Positions 6,769-17,135 of a stretch of 64,000 nt of DNA are shown here, piece by piece. How positions within the stretch are numbered: position 1 is the first letter of the stretch; every line of letters starts with the position of its first letter. The position numbers were made by a program, and so were the translations under genes. The notes under the pieces are model-generated. The model was not told where the DNA came from, did not search any database, and saw only the letters and a list, made by a program, of their open reading frames with translations. The DNA is taken from NCBI GenBank assembly GCA_017463615.1, contig JAFTOU010000012.1, positions 44,931-108,930 on the forward strand, read 5' to 3'. Source of the DNA: Alistipes sp. (GTDB lineage Bacteria > Bacteroidota > Bacteroidia > Bacteroidales > Rikenellaceae).

Positions 6769-9435
6769 ATGGCAGTAGAGAAAAAATATGTTGAGACACC
6801 CTTGATGAAGCAGTACTACCAAATCAAGGCTGTACACCCCGATGCGATACTTCTTTTCCGCGTCGGAGACTTCTATGAGACCTTTGGCGACGATGCTATA
6901 GCGGCATCGGCAATCCTCGGCATCACACTTACAAAGCGTGCTAATGGCGCAGCGTCGGCAGTAGAGCTTGCAGGCTTTCCATACCATGCTGTGGAGACCT
7001 ATCTGCCAAAGTTGGTGCGTGCAGGTAAGCGTGTGGCTATCTGCGAGCAGCTTGAGGACCCAAAGACTGTCAAGGGACTTGTTAAGCGCGGTGTGATAGA
7101 GTTGGTCACCCCGGGTGTTACGCTGAGTGATAACTTGGTGGAGAATAAGGAGAATATATACCTCGCCTCTGTCTGCTTCGGCAAGGAGAAGACGGGTGTA
7201 GCATTTCTGGATATCACTACGGGTGAATTTTTCGTTGCCGAGGGCGATGATAGGTATGTAGATAAGCTGATATCAAGCCTTGCGCCGAAGGAGATTGTCT
7301 ACCAGCGTGGCTGTGAGGAGCGTTTCCGCACTGCCTTTGGAACAAAGCACTACACATATCGTCTGGAGCAGTGGGTATTCTCCTATCAGGTCAATGTAGA
7401 CAAGCTCTGTACCCAGTTTGGCACTCAATCTCTGCGTGGCTTTGGCGTGGAGGGGATGAACGAGGGTATTACCGCTGCGGGAGCGATTCTCTACTACCTT
7501 GAGTTTACCGAGCATAAGCAGATTGCCCATATCAGCTCTATCTCTCGTCTTGACCAGAACGACTATGTTTGGATTGATAAGTTTACCATTCGCAACCTTG
7601 AGCTCTTTAGCTCTAATGGTGGCGACAAGAGTTCGTTTGCAAAGGTTATAGACCGCACGCAGACCCCTATGGGTGGACGACTGTTGCGACGATGGATAGC
7701 GATGCCGATACTTGATATTGAACGCATTACGCGCCGTCAGGATGTAGTGGCGTCCTTTGTGGAGAATAGCCAGCTGGCATACGCCGTAAGGGAGCAGGTG
7801 AGTAGCATTGGCGACCTTGAGCGTATCGCTTCGCGTGTGGCGTCTATGCGTGTCACTCCGCGAGAGTTGGTGCAGCTGAAGAACTCGCTGGCGGCCATTG
7901 AGCTTCTCAAGGCAGCGCTGGAGTCTACAGACTCGCCAGTGCTGCACTCCATAGCCGAGAAGATTGATACTCTGGAGGCTGTGCGTCAGCGTTTAGAGCA
8001 CGATATATATCCAGATCCTGCGGTAAATCAGATTCAGAAGGGCGGTATTATTGCCGATGGCGTAAATGCGGAGCTGGACGATTTGCGTCGCGTGGCTCTG
8101 CATGGCAAGGATGTGCTGCAGACCATTCAGCAGCGCGAGAGTGAGGCTACGGGTATTCCGTCGCTCAAGATTAGCTACAACAATGTCTTTGGCTACTATA
8201 TAGAGGTGCGCAATACCTATAAAGATAGGGTGCCAGAGAACTGGATTCGCAAGCAGACACTGACCGCTGCCGAGCGATATATTACAGAGGAGCTTAAGGA
8301 GTACGAGACCAAGATTTTAGGCGCCGAGGAGCGTATGCTTGTGCTGGAGCAGCAGATTTACAACGAGTTGCTTGCCTATATCTGTCTACACCTCAAGCAG
8401 TTGCAGGCGGATGCTAAGGCTGTGGCGACGATAGACTGTCTGCTCAGCTTTGCAACCCTTGCCGTAGAGCGAGGCTACTGTCGTCCGACGCTTGACGATG
8501 GCGTAAAGATTGAGCTCAAGGCGGCACGCCACCCTGTGATTGAGACCCTGATGGGGGTAGGGGAGCAGTATATCCCGAATGACCTTGTGTTAGATTCCGA
8601 CAACGAGCAGATAATCATTATCACAGGTCCGAATATGTCGGGTAAGTCGGCACTGCTCCGCCAGACGGCTCTCATTGTGCTTATGGCGCAGATGGGTTCG
8701 TTTGTGCCAGCTGCAAAGGCTCATATCGGCATTGTAGATAAGATATTTACCCGCGTGGGTGCGAGTGATAATATTTCGCAGGGTGAGTCTACATTTATGG
8801 TTGAGATGTTGGAGAGCGCAAGCATCCTGAACAATATCTCTAAGCGAAGCCTTGTGCTGCTTGACGAGATTGGTCGCGGAACAAGTACCTACGACGGTAT
8901 CTCTATAGCTTGGTCTATGGTTGAGTATCTACACAACCATCGCAACCTGCAGCCACGAACACTCTTTGCTACGCACTATCATGAGCTCAACGAGCTGGAG
9001 CAGATGTGTCAGCGTGTGAAGAACTACCATGTATCGGTGCGCGAGGTGGATAATACAATCGTCTTCCTGCGTAAGTTGGAGAAGGGTGGTACGGAGCACT
9101 CGTTTGGTATTCATGTGGCGCGTATGGCAGGTATGCCGACATCTATCGTAGAGCGCGCAACGACCATACTAAAGAGTCTTGAGCAGGTCTATGGCGACAA
9201 TGAGATTGTCCCTTCAGTATCTCCATCGGCACGCAAGCGCTCGCGCAAGCCTTCGCCATCTGTGGCAGGTGCAGTGCAACCAGCTGCCGATGCAATACAG
9301 CTCTCAATGTTCAAGATTGATGACCCTGTGCTCATAAAGATACGCGACCAGATTAAAGACTTGGATATCAACAGCTTAACGCCGTTACAAGCACTTAATC
9401 TGCTATCCGAAATCAAGAAGTTGGCAGAGGAGTAG
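6769..9435 (+). CDS. mutS: DNA mismatch repair protein MutS
   Basis: The protein of 888 residues recognises mismatches and starts methyl-independent repair in the cytoplasm. Domain I contains the mismatch-stacking Phe-Tyr-Glu in GDFYETF (residues 33-39). The C-terminal ATPase has Walker A GPNMSGKS (about 620-627) and Walker B with the signature DEIGRGTSTYDG. A Lys/Arg/Ser/Pro-rich linker at about residues 815-845 leads to a short C-terminal helical tail. The ATG at 6769 is preferred over an in-frame TTG at 6760, which lies within the -7 element of the promoter. Transcription would stop at the large palindrome at 9444. Confidence 0.97.
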   Translation: MAVEKKYVETPLMKQYYQIKAVHPDAILLFRVGDFYETFGDDAIAASAILGITLTKRANGAASAVELAGFPYHAVETYLPKLVRAGKRVAICEQLEDPKTVKGLVKRGVIELVTPGVTLSDNLVENKENIYLASVCFGKEKTGVAFLDITTGEFFVAEGDDRYVDKLISSLAPKEIVYQRGCEERFRTAFGTKHYTYRLEQWVFSYQVNVDKLCTQFGTQSLRGFGVEGMNEGITAAGAILYYLEFTEHKQIAHISSISRLDQNDYVWIDKFTIRNLELFSSNGGDKSSFAKVIDRTQTPMGGRLLRRWIAMPILDIERITRRQDVVASFVENSQLAYAVREQVSSIGDLERIASRVASMRVTPRELVQLKNSLAAIELLKAALESTDSPVLHSIAEKIDTLEAVRQRLEHDIYPDPAVNQIQKGGIIADGVNAELDDLRRVALHGKDVLQTIQQRESEATGIPSLKISYNNVFGYYIEVRNTYKDRVPENWIRKQTLTAAERYITEELKEYETKILGAEERMLVLEQQIYNELLAYICLHLKQLQADAKAVATIDCLLSFATLAVERGYCRPTLDDGVKIELKAARHPVIETLMGVGEQYIPNDLVLDSDNEQIIIITGPNMSGKSALLRQTALIVLMAQMGSFVPAAKAHIGIVDKIFTRVGASDNISQGESTFMVEMLESASILNNISKRSLVLLDEIGRGTSTYDGISIAWSMVEYLHNHRNLQPRTLFATHYHELNELEQMCQRVKNYHVSVREVDNTIVFLRKLEKGGTEHSFGIHVARMAGMPTSIVERATTILKSLEQVYGDNEIVPSVSPSARKRSRKPSPSVAGAVQPAADAIQLSMFKIDDPVLIKIRDQIKDLDINSLTPLQALNLLSEIKKLAEE

Positions 9436-9443
9436 CGATAAAA

Positions 9444-9496
9444 AAGTGAATTGACCCCAAAAGTTTTTTGTCCAAACTTTTGGGGTCAATTCACTT
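9444..9496. terminator. 23-bp perfect palindrome acting as bidirectional terminator; resembles IS ends
   Basis: The arms 9444-9466 and 9474-9496 are perfect inverted repeats of 23 bases around a 7-base loop. The core of each arm reads TGAATTGACCCCAAAAG. On the minus strand the stem is followed directly by a T run, and on the plus strand by CTCTTTTTTA after a short gap, so it can end both mutS and udk transcripts. The arm sequence is much longer than a usual terminator and looks like the inverted repeats of IS3-family (IS150-type) elements; this comparison is from memory. Confidence 0.8.
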
Positions 9497-9508
9497 GCGA
9501 CCTCTTTT

Positions 9509-10126
9509 TTATTTCTCAACGATAGAGCGGATATTCTGTATCAACATCTGCACCGCGACGGAGTTGAAGCCACCCTCGGGGATAATCACATCGGCATACT
9601 TCTTACTTGGCTCAACAAACTCTTCGTGCATAGGTTTTACCGTTGTGGTATACTGACTGATGACAGACTCCATACTACGGCCACGCTCGCGGACATCCCT
9701 GAGTATACGGCGAGCAAGGCGCAGGTCGGCATCGGTATCTACAAAGACCTTGATATCCATCAGCTCGCGCAGCTCCTTATTCTCAAAAATCAGGATGCCG
9801 TCAATGATAATAACCTTTGACGGAGCAACAGTGACGCGCTCGTCGGTGCGGTTATGTTCCACAAAGGAGTAGACAGGACGCTCAATGGTCTGGTTATTCT
9901 TTAGCGCGCGGATATGCTCCACAAGCATATCGGTATCAAACGACTGCGGATGGTCGTAGTTGAGCTGTGTACGCTCCTCGTAGGTAAGCTCAGGGTGCGC
10001 CTTATAGTAGTAGTCATGGCAGAGTGTAGCCACATCATCACCACGGAAAGCCTCCTGAAGTCGCTTTACAAGGGTACTCTTACCCGAACCTGTGCCACCT
10101 GCGACACCAATAACCGTAACTTGCAT
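9509..10126 (-). CDS. udk: Uridine kinase
   Basis: The 205-residue protein has Walker A GGTGSGKST (residues 10-18) and the uridine kinase layout including YYKAHPELTYEER and the DGILIFENKELRELMD stretch. It phosphorylates uridine and cytidine to UMP and CMP in pyrimidine salvage in the cytoplasm. Length is normal. It follows gyrB on the same strand but a terminator lies between them and no clear promoter was found upstream, so low-level readthrough or an unrecognised promoter is implied. Confidence 0.95.
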   Translation of the reverse strand: MQVTVIGVAGGTGSGKSTLVKRLQEAFRGDDVATLCHDYYYKAHPELTYEERTQLNYDHPQSFDTDMLVEHIRALKNNQTIERPVYSFVEHNRTDERVTVAPSKVIIIDGILIFENKELRELMDIKVFVDTDADLRLARRILRDVRERGRSMESVISQYTTTVKPMHEEFVEPSKKYADVIIPEGGFNSVAVQMLIQNIRSIVEK

Positions 10127-10144
10127 AGTAGTAATGTTTTAGGT

Positions 10145-10176
10145 ACAAAAAATGGGAACAGCATAGGCTATTCCCA
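10145..10176 (-). terminator. Terminator of gyrB
   Basis: The minus strand forms a stem TGGGAA-T-AGC / GCT-G-TTCCCA (one T-G pair) with loop CTAT, followed by six T. It separates gyrB from udk. Confidence 0.8.
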
Positions 10177-10193
10177 CTCTCTATTTGGTATGA

Positions 10194-12158
<1,965 letters not shown>

Positions 12159-12188
12159 TTAAGTTTTAATTACTTCCTAAAAATCACA

Positions 12189-12220
12189 CAAAGATAGATT
12201 TTTTTTCTCAAACAACCAAA
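12189..12220 (-). promoter_or_regulatory. Promoter of gyrB
   Basis: On the minus strand TTTG (12217-12220), 20 bases, TATCTTTG (12189-12196). The predicted leader is about 28 bases. Confidence 0.75.
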
Positions 12221-12245
12221 TCTAAATCAAAGATTTAGGCTATTT

Positions 12246-12980
12246 TTATTCATCAAATTCCACCTCACGCACTTCGCCCTTGCTGAATAGCAGCGTGCGA
12301 GCAGGATAACTCTCTACCAAAGCGGTGTTGTGAGTGGCCATAACTACTGCAGTCCCTGCCGCTGCAATGTCGTGAAAGAGGCGTACAATACCCTCTGCCG
12401 TTACGGGGTCAAGGTTGCCTGTAGGCTCGTCGGCGAGTATCAATTTTGGAGAATTTAGTAGTGCGCGAGCAATCATAAGTCGCTGACACTCACCACCTGA
12501 GAGCTCAAATGGAAACTTAGCATCAGCGCCCTTGAGTCCCACCTGCTCAATCACCTCTGTGATGCGCTGGTGAATATCCTGTTTGTCGCTCCAACCCGTA
12601 GCACGAAGGGCAAAGGCGAGATTGTCGTAAACATTGCACTCCGAGAGCACCTGCAGGTCCTGAAAGACAATACCCATACTGCGGCGAAGCTCAGGCAGTT
12701 TATTGCTCTTAAGCGTGCGCAAATCAAAGCCCACGACGCTGCCACTGCCCTCAAAGAGTGGCAATGCACCATAAAGGGTCTTAAGCAGCGAGCTCTTACC
12801 ACTACCCACGCGACCGATAAGGTAGACCACCTCGCCCGCGTAAACGCTGATATTCACGCCACTAAGCACACGCTCGCCACACTCAAGATAACTCTTCTGA
12901 GTCAGATTCTTAAACGGTACTGCGCTATGATACACCGCAATATCCTGCAGTCTAACTACACAATCTCTACTCTGTGTCAT
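12246..12980 (-). CDS. ftsE: FtsE-like ABC transporter ATP-binding protein
   Basis: The 244-residue ATPase has Walker A GRVGSGKSS (residues 56-64), the signature LSGGECQR and Walker B LILADEPTGNLDP. The order and the ELRRSMGIVFQDLQVL Q-loop match FtsE, which with FtsX links septal peptidoglycan hydrolysis to cell division at the inner membrane. ftsX is not adjacent, which is usual in Bacteroidetes. The ATG at 12980 is chosen because the additional upstream codons to 13031 cover the promoter region. MacB/LolD-type ATPases are alternatives, but the stand-alone context favours FtsE. Confidence 0.8.
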   Translation of the reverse strand: MTQSRDCVVRLQDIAVYHSAVPFKNLTQKSYLECGERVLSGVNISVYAGEVVYLIGRVGSGKSSLLKTLYGALPLFEGSGSVVGFDLRTLKSNKLPELRRSMGIVFQDLQVLSECNVYDNLAFALRATGWSDKQDIHQRITEVIEQVGLKGADAKFPFELSGGECQRLMIARALLNSPKLILADEPTGNLDPVTAEGIVRLFHDIAAAGTAVVMATHNTALVESYPARTLLFSKGEVREVEFDE

Positions 12981-13000
12981 AATACTCTTTTTAGAAGTGG

Positions 13001-13031
13001 TAAAGATAGTAAATTTTAGGCAAAGAAACAA
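13001..13031 (-). promoter_or_regulatory. Probable promoter of ftsE-like gene
   Basis: On the minus strand TTG (13029-13031), 20 bases, TATCTTTA (13001-13008); the last base of the -7 element deviates from consensus. Confidence 0.45.
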
Positions 13032-13047
13032 CTATTGGCAGCTTGTT

Positions 13048-13078
13048 TTTGAGATTTGACAAAAATGCACTATCTTTG
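13048..13078 (+). promoter_or_regulatory. Promoter of tmRNA
   Basis: TTTG (13048-13051), 19 bases, TATCTTTG (13071-13078). The mature tmRNA 5' end lies 15 bases downstream. Confidence 0.75.
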
Positions 13079-13092
13079 CACCACTTACAATC

Positions 13093-13492
13093 GGGGGTGA
13101 CCGGTTTTGACAGCAGGTAGAGTTTGATTGTAAGCACGCCGAGCATTGTGTGGGGTCTCGTAAATCGCAACACTCAAACTACAAATGGCAATAATAGCTA
13201 TGCACTCGCTGCCTAATTTTCTGGGAAAATTAGCTTAATTGATGCACACAAGGTTTGCGTCAACGAGTATCCCGAACTGCTATCCCGCTCTCTGATAGCG
13301 TGTTCATATGGGGTATCATCAATGGAGAGATAGTGCGATATGTGCCTCGGTTATCGTGCGAGATTTAGGGGCTGGGGTCAGGGTCTTGGCTGTTGTCTGC
13401 CGAACTTTGACAGAAGGACTAAACGACAACTAAGCGTGTAGAAAGCATTTGGGTTCCTTGTTTGGACGCGAGTTCGACTCTCGCCACCTCCA
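13093..13492 (+). ncRNA. ssrA: Transfer-messenger RNA (tmRNA)
   Basis: This roughly 400-base RNA rescues stalled ribosomes with SmpB. The tRNA-like part is visible: 5' GGGGGTGACCGG pairs with 3' CACCTCC, and the T arm is GCGAG-TTCGACT-CTCGC. Discriminator A is at 13492; CCA is not encoded. The tag frame at 13187-13216 reads GNNSYALAA followed by TAA, if the resume codon is GGC as in related genera; an upstream resume codon would lengthen it. The C-terminal ALAA is the usual protease recognition end. A promoter precedes it and a terminator follows. Confidence 0.95.
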
Positions 13493-13497
13493 CTGCA

Positions 13498-13527
13498 AAA
13501 AGACGGATATTCTTCCGTCTTTTTTTG
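13498..13527 (+). terminator. Terminator of tmRNA
   Basis: Stem AGACGGA / TCCGTCT followed by seven T. The mirror A run before the stem means it can also end the convergent feoAB-glycosyltransferase transcript. Confidence 0.9.
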
Positions 13528-14730
13528 TTAGCGAATTTCGCGCTCGTAGGCGGTGCGGATGGCGCTCCAGGTGTAGAGCGCAGATGCGATGTCGTACAGC
13601 TTCTGATTAGGAGCAGATGGCTGACAAAGTAGAGTAGCAAGCGACTCTGAATCTGAGAAGTAGAGGGCGTTACCTAAAGTTGTTTCGCGGTTATAGACGA
13701 CATCGTAGGCGACAATCTCGCGGGCAAAGAACATAGCCTCCACAAGCGATGGGTTTGTACCGCCAGCACTATGGCCGTGGATATATCGCGAGGCGTTATT
13801 TCGCAGCGCAAAGAGCGTCTTTAGATCGTAGATTGGGTCAGAGAGTGTGATATTGTCATACTCGCCATACTGAGCTCGCAAATTACGCCCATATTCGCTA
13901 CGATTCCAGTTGCCAACAAAGAGCAATCGCGCACCACTACGGGTAGCTGCCTCAAGGATGATATGGCAGTTATTTTCAGGTTCTATACGGCAGAGCGCAA
14001 AGGCGTACTCGTTAGGCTTAACGCCCAGAGAATCAAGTGCCTTAATCTGGTCATCTAAAGCAACACTTTGCAGTACATGGTCGCCACCATAGGCGATAAG
14101 AACAGAGCGTAGATTATACTGCTGTTGCACATAGTCGGCAATACCCTTATTATCGGAGATAATAGTGTCTGAAAATCGCACAGCGGCGCGCTCGGAGAGT
14201 CTGAGAAACCAGCGAGCCATAGTGCCCCACTTCTGACGGCGATGCTCCAGACCGTCTATATTGGTAACAACCTTAGCGCGGCTAAAGAGCCTAAAGATAG
14301 GCAGAAATATCGCACCCGAGACGCCCAAAATAAGCACGGTATCATATCCGCCGAGTGCGCGAATGAGTGAAAGTATATCGTAAGGTATGCTCGCTATACC
14401 ATTGGCTCTCAGTGGGATATAGCGCAGAGTGGCACCCTTATAACTCTCTAACTTTTCGGGCATATCCTTGCTGCTACAGAAGACCGTATAGTCTATCGGA
14501 GCGTCGGTCTGAACAAGATTTTCAACCAGCGACTCAAAGCCTCCATAGCGGGCAGGAATACCCTGCGTGCCGATGATAGCGACACGAGTACGCCTTGAAC
14601 AGCTACTCTGACACTCGCCACTACGGCTACCACAGCCGTGGCAAGGGTTGCTAATCTCAAGCCAGATATAGCGGCCTAAGAAGAGCGCTGCGAGGAGTAC
14701 AACTATCAGAGTGACAATGGTTTGAATCAT
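13528..14730 (-). CDS. Fusion: FeoB-associated Cys-rich membrane peptide plus DUF1972 family glycosyltransferase
   Basis: The 400-residue protein begins with one membrane helix (about residues 3-24) followed by four cysteines (30, 33, 40, 44) in the pattern CHGC-x6-C-x3-C. This first part looks like the small FeoB-associated Cys-rich membrane protein usually encoded alone after feoB. From residue 48 it runs in frame into VAIIGTQGIPARYGGFESL, the start of a DUF1972/GT4-type glycosyltransferase, with a Rossmann C-terminal half and the GTNPSLVEAM motif. The ATG overlaps the feoAB stop as ATGA, so translation is coupled. No internal ATG or GTG separates the parts. The glycosyltransferase part probably transfers a sugar, perhaps rhamnose, to a surface glycan. 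Confidence 0.75.
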   Translation of the reverse strand: MIQTIVTLIVVLLAALFLGRYIWLEISNPCHGCGSRSGECQSSCSRRTRVAIIGTQGIPARYGGFESLVENLVQTDAPIDYTVFCSSKDMPEKLESYKGATLRYIPLRANGIASIPYDILSLIRALGGYDTVLILGVSGAIFLPIFRLFSRAKVVTNIDGLEHRRQKWGTMARWFLRLSERAAVRFSDTIISDNKGIADYVQQQYNLRSVLIAYGGDHVLQSVALDDQIKALDSLGVKPNEYAFALCRIEPENNCHIILEAATRSGARLLFVGNWNRSEYGRNLRAQYGEYDNITLSDPIYDLKTLFALRNNASRYIHGHSAGGTNPSLVEAMFFAREIVAYDVVYNRETTLGNALYFSDSESLATLLCQPSAPNQKLYDIASALYTWSAIRTAYEREIR

Positions 14731-17090
14731 ATCAGTTGAACTATACGATAAACTAAAAATGCGAGTATCCAAGCAACTGTCGTAGAGTAGAGCACCGAGG
14801 CCAAAGCCCAGCGTTTGCCATACTCAGAGGCGATAGCTGCAAGCGTAGCCAAGCACGGGAAGTAGAGCAGGATAAATGTCAGGAATGCCAGCACGGAGGC
14901 GGTGGTAAAGTCTCCACTGCTGACCAGTCGCTCGCGCAGGTTGTCTTCGCGCTCCGCATCGGTTACAACCTCCTCATTATCAGCATAGAGCACACCCAGA
15001 GTGCTGAGCACGATTTCCTTTGCAGGCACGCCCGAGACGATAGCTACGCTACTCTTCCAATTCAGTCCCATAGGGCGGAAAACTGGCTCGCAAGCCTTGC
15101 CGATACGACCCATATATGAGTTCTCGTAGTGCTGCTGTGCGCTCTGCCCCTCGCTCTGCATAGGGAAGTAGGTCAGCGCCCAGACAACCACCGAAGCGAC
15201 TAAAATAAGACCTCCCATCTTACGCAGGTACTGAGCACAGCGCTCCCACATGTGCGACAAGGTGGCCTTCATAGTAGGTACGCGGTATGGCGGAAGCTCC
15301 ATAACGAAAGGGGTGTCATCTGTAATAGTCATCACGCGGCGCAGCAGTCGTGCCGTAAGGATTGCCACGACAATGCCGAGCAGGTAGAGTCCAAAGAGTA
15401 TTGCAGCCGACTTAGCACCGAAGAATGTACCCAAAAAGAGGACATATATAGGCAGTCGCGCGCTGCAAGATGTAAAAGGTATAATCAGGGCGGTAATAAG
15501 TCGCACACTTGGCGACTCAATGGTTCGGGTAGCCATAACCGCTGGGACATTACAACCAAAGCCCATAATGAGCGGTATGAACGACTTACCATGCAGACCC
15601 GTCTTGTGCATCAGCTTATCCATAATAAAGGATGCGCGAGCAAGGTAACCCGAGTCCTCCATAAAGGAGATAAACAGATAGAGAATCACGATGTTAGGCA
15701 GAAAGACTATAACGCTACCCACGCCACCAATAACGCCATCTACCACAAGGTCGCGCAGAATACCTGCAGGCAGCAACATGTCAAAGAGTCTACCAACAAG
15801 TGCAACGCCACTCTCAAGCCACTGTTGCGGGTACTGACCCAGACTAAAGGTACAGTAGAACATCAGCCACATCAGGGCGATGAAGATAGGGTAGCCCCAG
15901 ATGCGGTGGGTGACAATCTCGTCAATGTAGTAGGATATATCGCGACGATTGGCTGGCTTGCGGTGGTATGTCTCGCGCAGAGCGCCAGAGATAAAGCCAT
16001 ACTTCTGGTTGGCAAAGGTGGTCTCTATATCCTCGTTGCTATCAAGGTCGGAGGCCAGATGCTCCTGCTCCTGACGGACAACAGCCATCCAGTTATCAAA
16101 GGCGGGCTTATCCTTGAGCATATCCACAACCTCGCTATCGTTCTCCAGCAGTTTCATTGCGAAATATCGCGGAGGGAAGCACTTAGGCAGCGATTCACGA
16201 CTCGCCTTGAGTACGCGGGCGAGGGTGGTTACACTCTGCTCTACAATGCCCTGATTGATATGGATATGGCGCGCACGAGGCTCTGTGCCCTCATAGACGG
16301 CGATAATGGTATCAAGCAGCTCCTCAATACCGCGACCCGTGTGCGAGACAACGGGAATCATCGGCGTACCCATCATCTGACCAAGCAACTGGTAGTCCAG
16401 CGTATCGCCCGAAGCCTCCAACTCGTCGTACATATTGAGTGCAACGACCATATTCTGGCTCATATCAATAAGCTCGGTGGTGAGGTATAGATTGCGCTCT
16501 ATATTGGAAGAGCAGACCACATTGAGAACAACATCAGGCGGAGAGGTGACAAGGTGCTCGCGAACAAAACGCTCCTCGGGAGAGTATGCCGATAGGGCGT
16601 ATGTTCCCGGCAGGTCGGTGATATGAAACTCGTAGCCACCGTGGTAGAAACGACCGCTCTTAGAGCCGACAGTAACGCCGCTATAGTTACCCACATGCTC
16701 GTTTGCACCGGTGATGCGGTTAAAGAGCGAGGTCTTGCCACTATTAGGATTGCCGACAAGGGCGATATTTATGTGGTGCTTACGGCGGGAGATAATGCTC
16801 TCAACGCTCTGATCCTCGGTAGTGCCCACCTGCGCCATCTGCGCCTTGAGTCGCTCAATAGCCTCAGCCTCTGTGATAACCTCAATCATCTGAGCCTCAG
16901 CACGGCGGAGAGTGATGCTGTAGCCGAGAATCTTGTACTGTATAGGGTCGCGCAGTGGAGCATTGAGCACAACCTCCACCTCGGAGCCACGGACAAAGCC
17001 CATCTCCATAATACGGCGACGGAAACCTCCGTGTCCCAGAACCTTTACAACCGTTGCGGACTCGCCCGCCTTTAGCTCAGATAGACGCAT
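14727..17090 (-). CDS. feoB: Ferrous iron transporter FeoA-FeoB fusion
   Basis: This protein of about 787 residues imports Fe2+ across the inner membrane. Residues 1-75 are an SH3-like FeoA domain. The G domain starts at about 105 with G1 GNPNSGKTS (113-121) and G3 DLPGTYALS. The C-terminal half has the Gate motifs and about ten membrane helices. FeoA-FeoB fusion is normal in Bacteroidetes. The ATG at 17090 is chosen because it starts the FeoA domain; the further 16 upstream codons overlap the promoter. The promoter and a 20-bp palindrome lie immediately upstream, suggesting iron control. Confidence 0.95.
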   Translation of the reverse strand: MRLSELKAGESATVVKVLGHGGFRRRIMEMGFVRGSEVEVVLNAPLRDPIQYKILGYSITLRRAEAQMIEVITEAEAIERLKAQMAQVGTTEDQSVESIISRRKHHINIALVGNPNSGKTSLFNRITGANEHVGNYSGVTVGSKSGRFYHGGYEFHITDLPGTYALSAYSPEERFVREHLVTSPPDVVLNVVCSSNIERNLYLTTELIDMSQNMVVALNMYDELEASGDTLDYQLLGQMMGTPMIPVVSHTGRGIEELLDTIIAVYEGTEPRARHIHINQGIVEQSVTTLARVLKASRESLPKCFPPRYFAMKLLENDSEVVDMLKDKPAFDNWMAVVRQEQEHLASDLDSNEDIETTFANQKYGFISGALRETYHRKPANRRDISYYIDEIVTHRIWGYPIFIALMWLMFYCTFSLGQYPQQWLESGVALVGRLFDMLLPAGILRDLVVDGVIGGVGSVIVFLPNIVILYLFISFMEDSGYLARASFIMDKLMHKTGLHGKSFIPLIMGFGCNVPAVMATRTIESPSVRLITALIIPFTSCSARLPIYVLFLGTFFGAKSAAILFGLYLLGIVVAILTARLLRRVMTITDDTPFVMELPPYRVPTMKATLSHMWERCAQYLRKMGGLILVASVVVWALTYFPMQSEGQSAQQHYENSYMGRIGKACEPVFRPMGLNWKSSVAIVSGVPAKEIVLSTLGVLYADNEEVVTDAEREDNLRERLVSSGDFTTASVLAFLTFILLYFPCLATLAAIASEYGKRWALASVLYSTTVAWILAFLVYRIVQLI

Positions 17091-17097
17091 AACGGGG

Positions 17098-17129
17098 CAA
17101 AGGTAGCAAAAAGCTATGATATTTACAAA
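17098..17129 (-). promoter_or_regulatory. Promoter of feoAB
   Basis: On the minus strand TTTG (17126-17129), 20 bases, TACCTTTG (17098-17105). The feoAB ATG starts 8 bases after the -7 element, so the mRNA would be almost leaderless. Confidence 0.75.
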
Positions 17130-17135
17130 TATCAT
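17116..17135. promoter_or_regulatory. Perfect palindrome overlapping the feoAB -33 element (candidate iron-responsive operator)
   Basis: ATGATATTTACAAATATCAT is a 20-base palindrome with 9-bp arms and a 2-base centre. It covers the -33 TTTG and part of the spacer and abuts the stop codon of the efflux gene. Its size and AT-rich form resemble Fur or DtxR-type boxes. Confidence 0.55.

Noticed and set aside
15252-16490. Open frame of 412 codons opposite feoB
   Set aside because: It is the antisense shadow of a well-supported FeoB coding region; the translation is rich in His, Arg and Thr and has no domain pattern.
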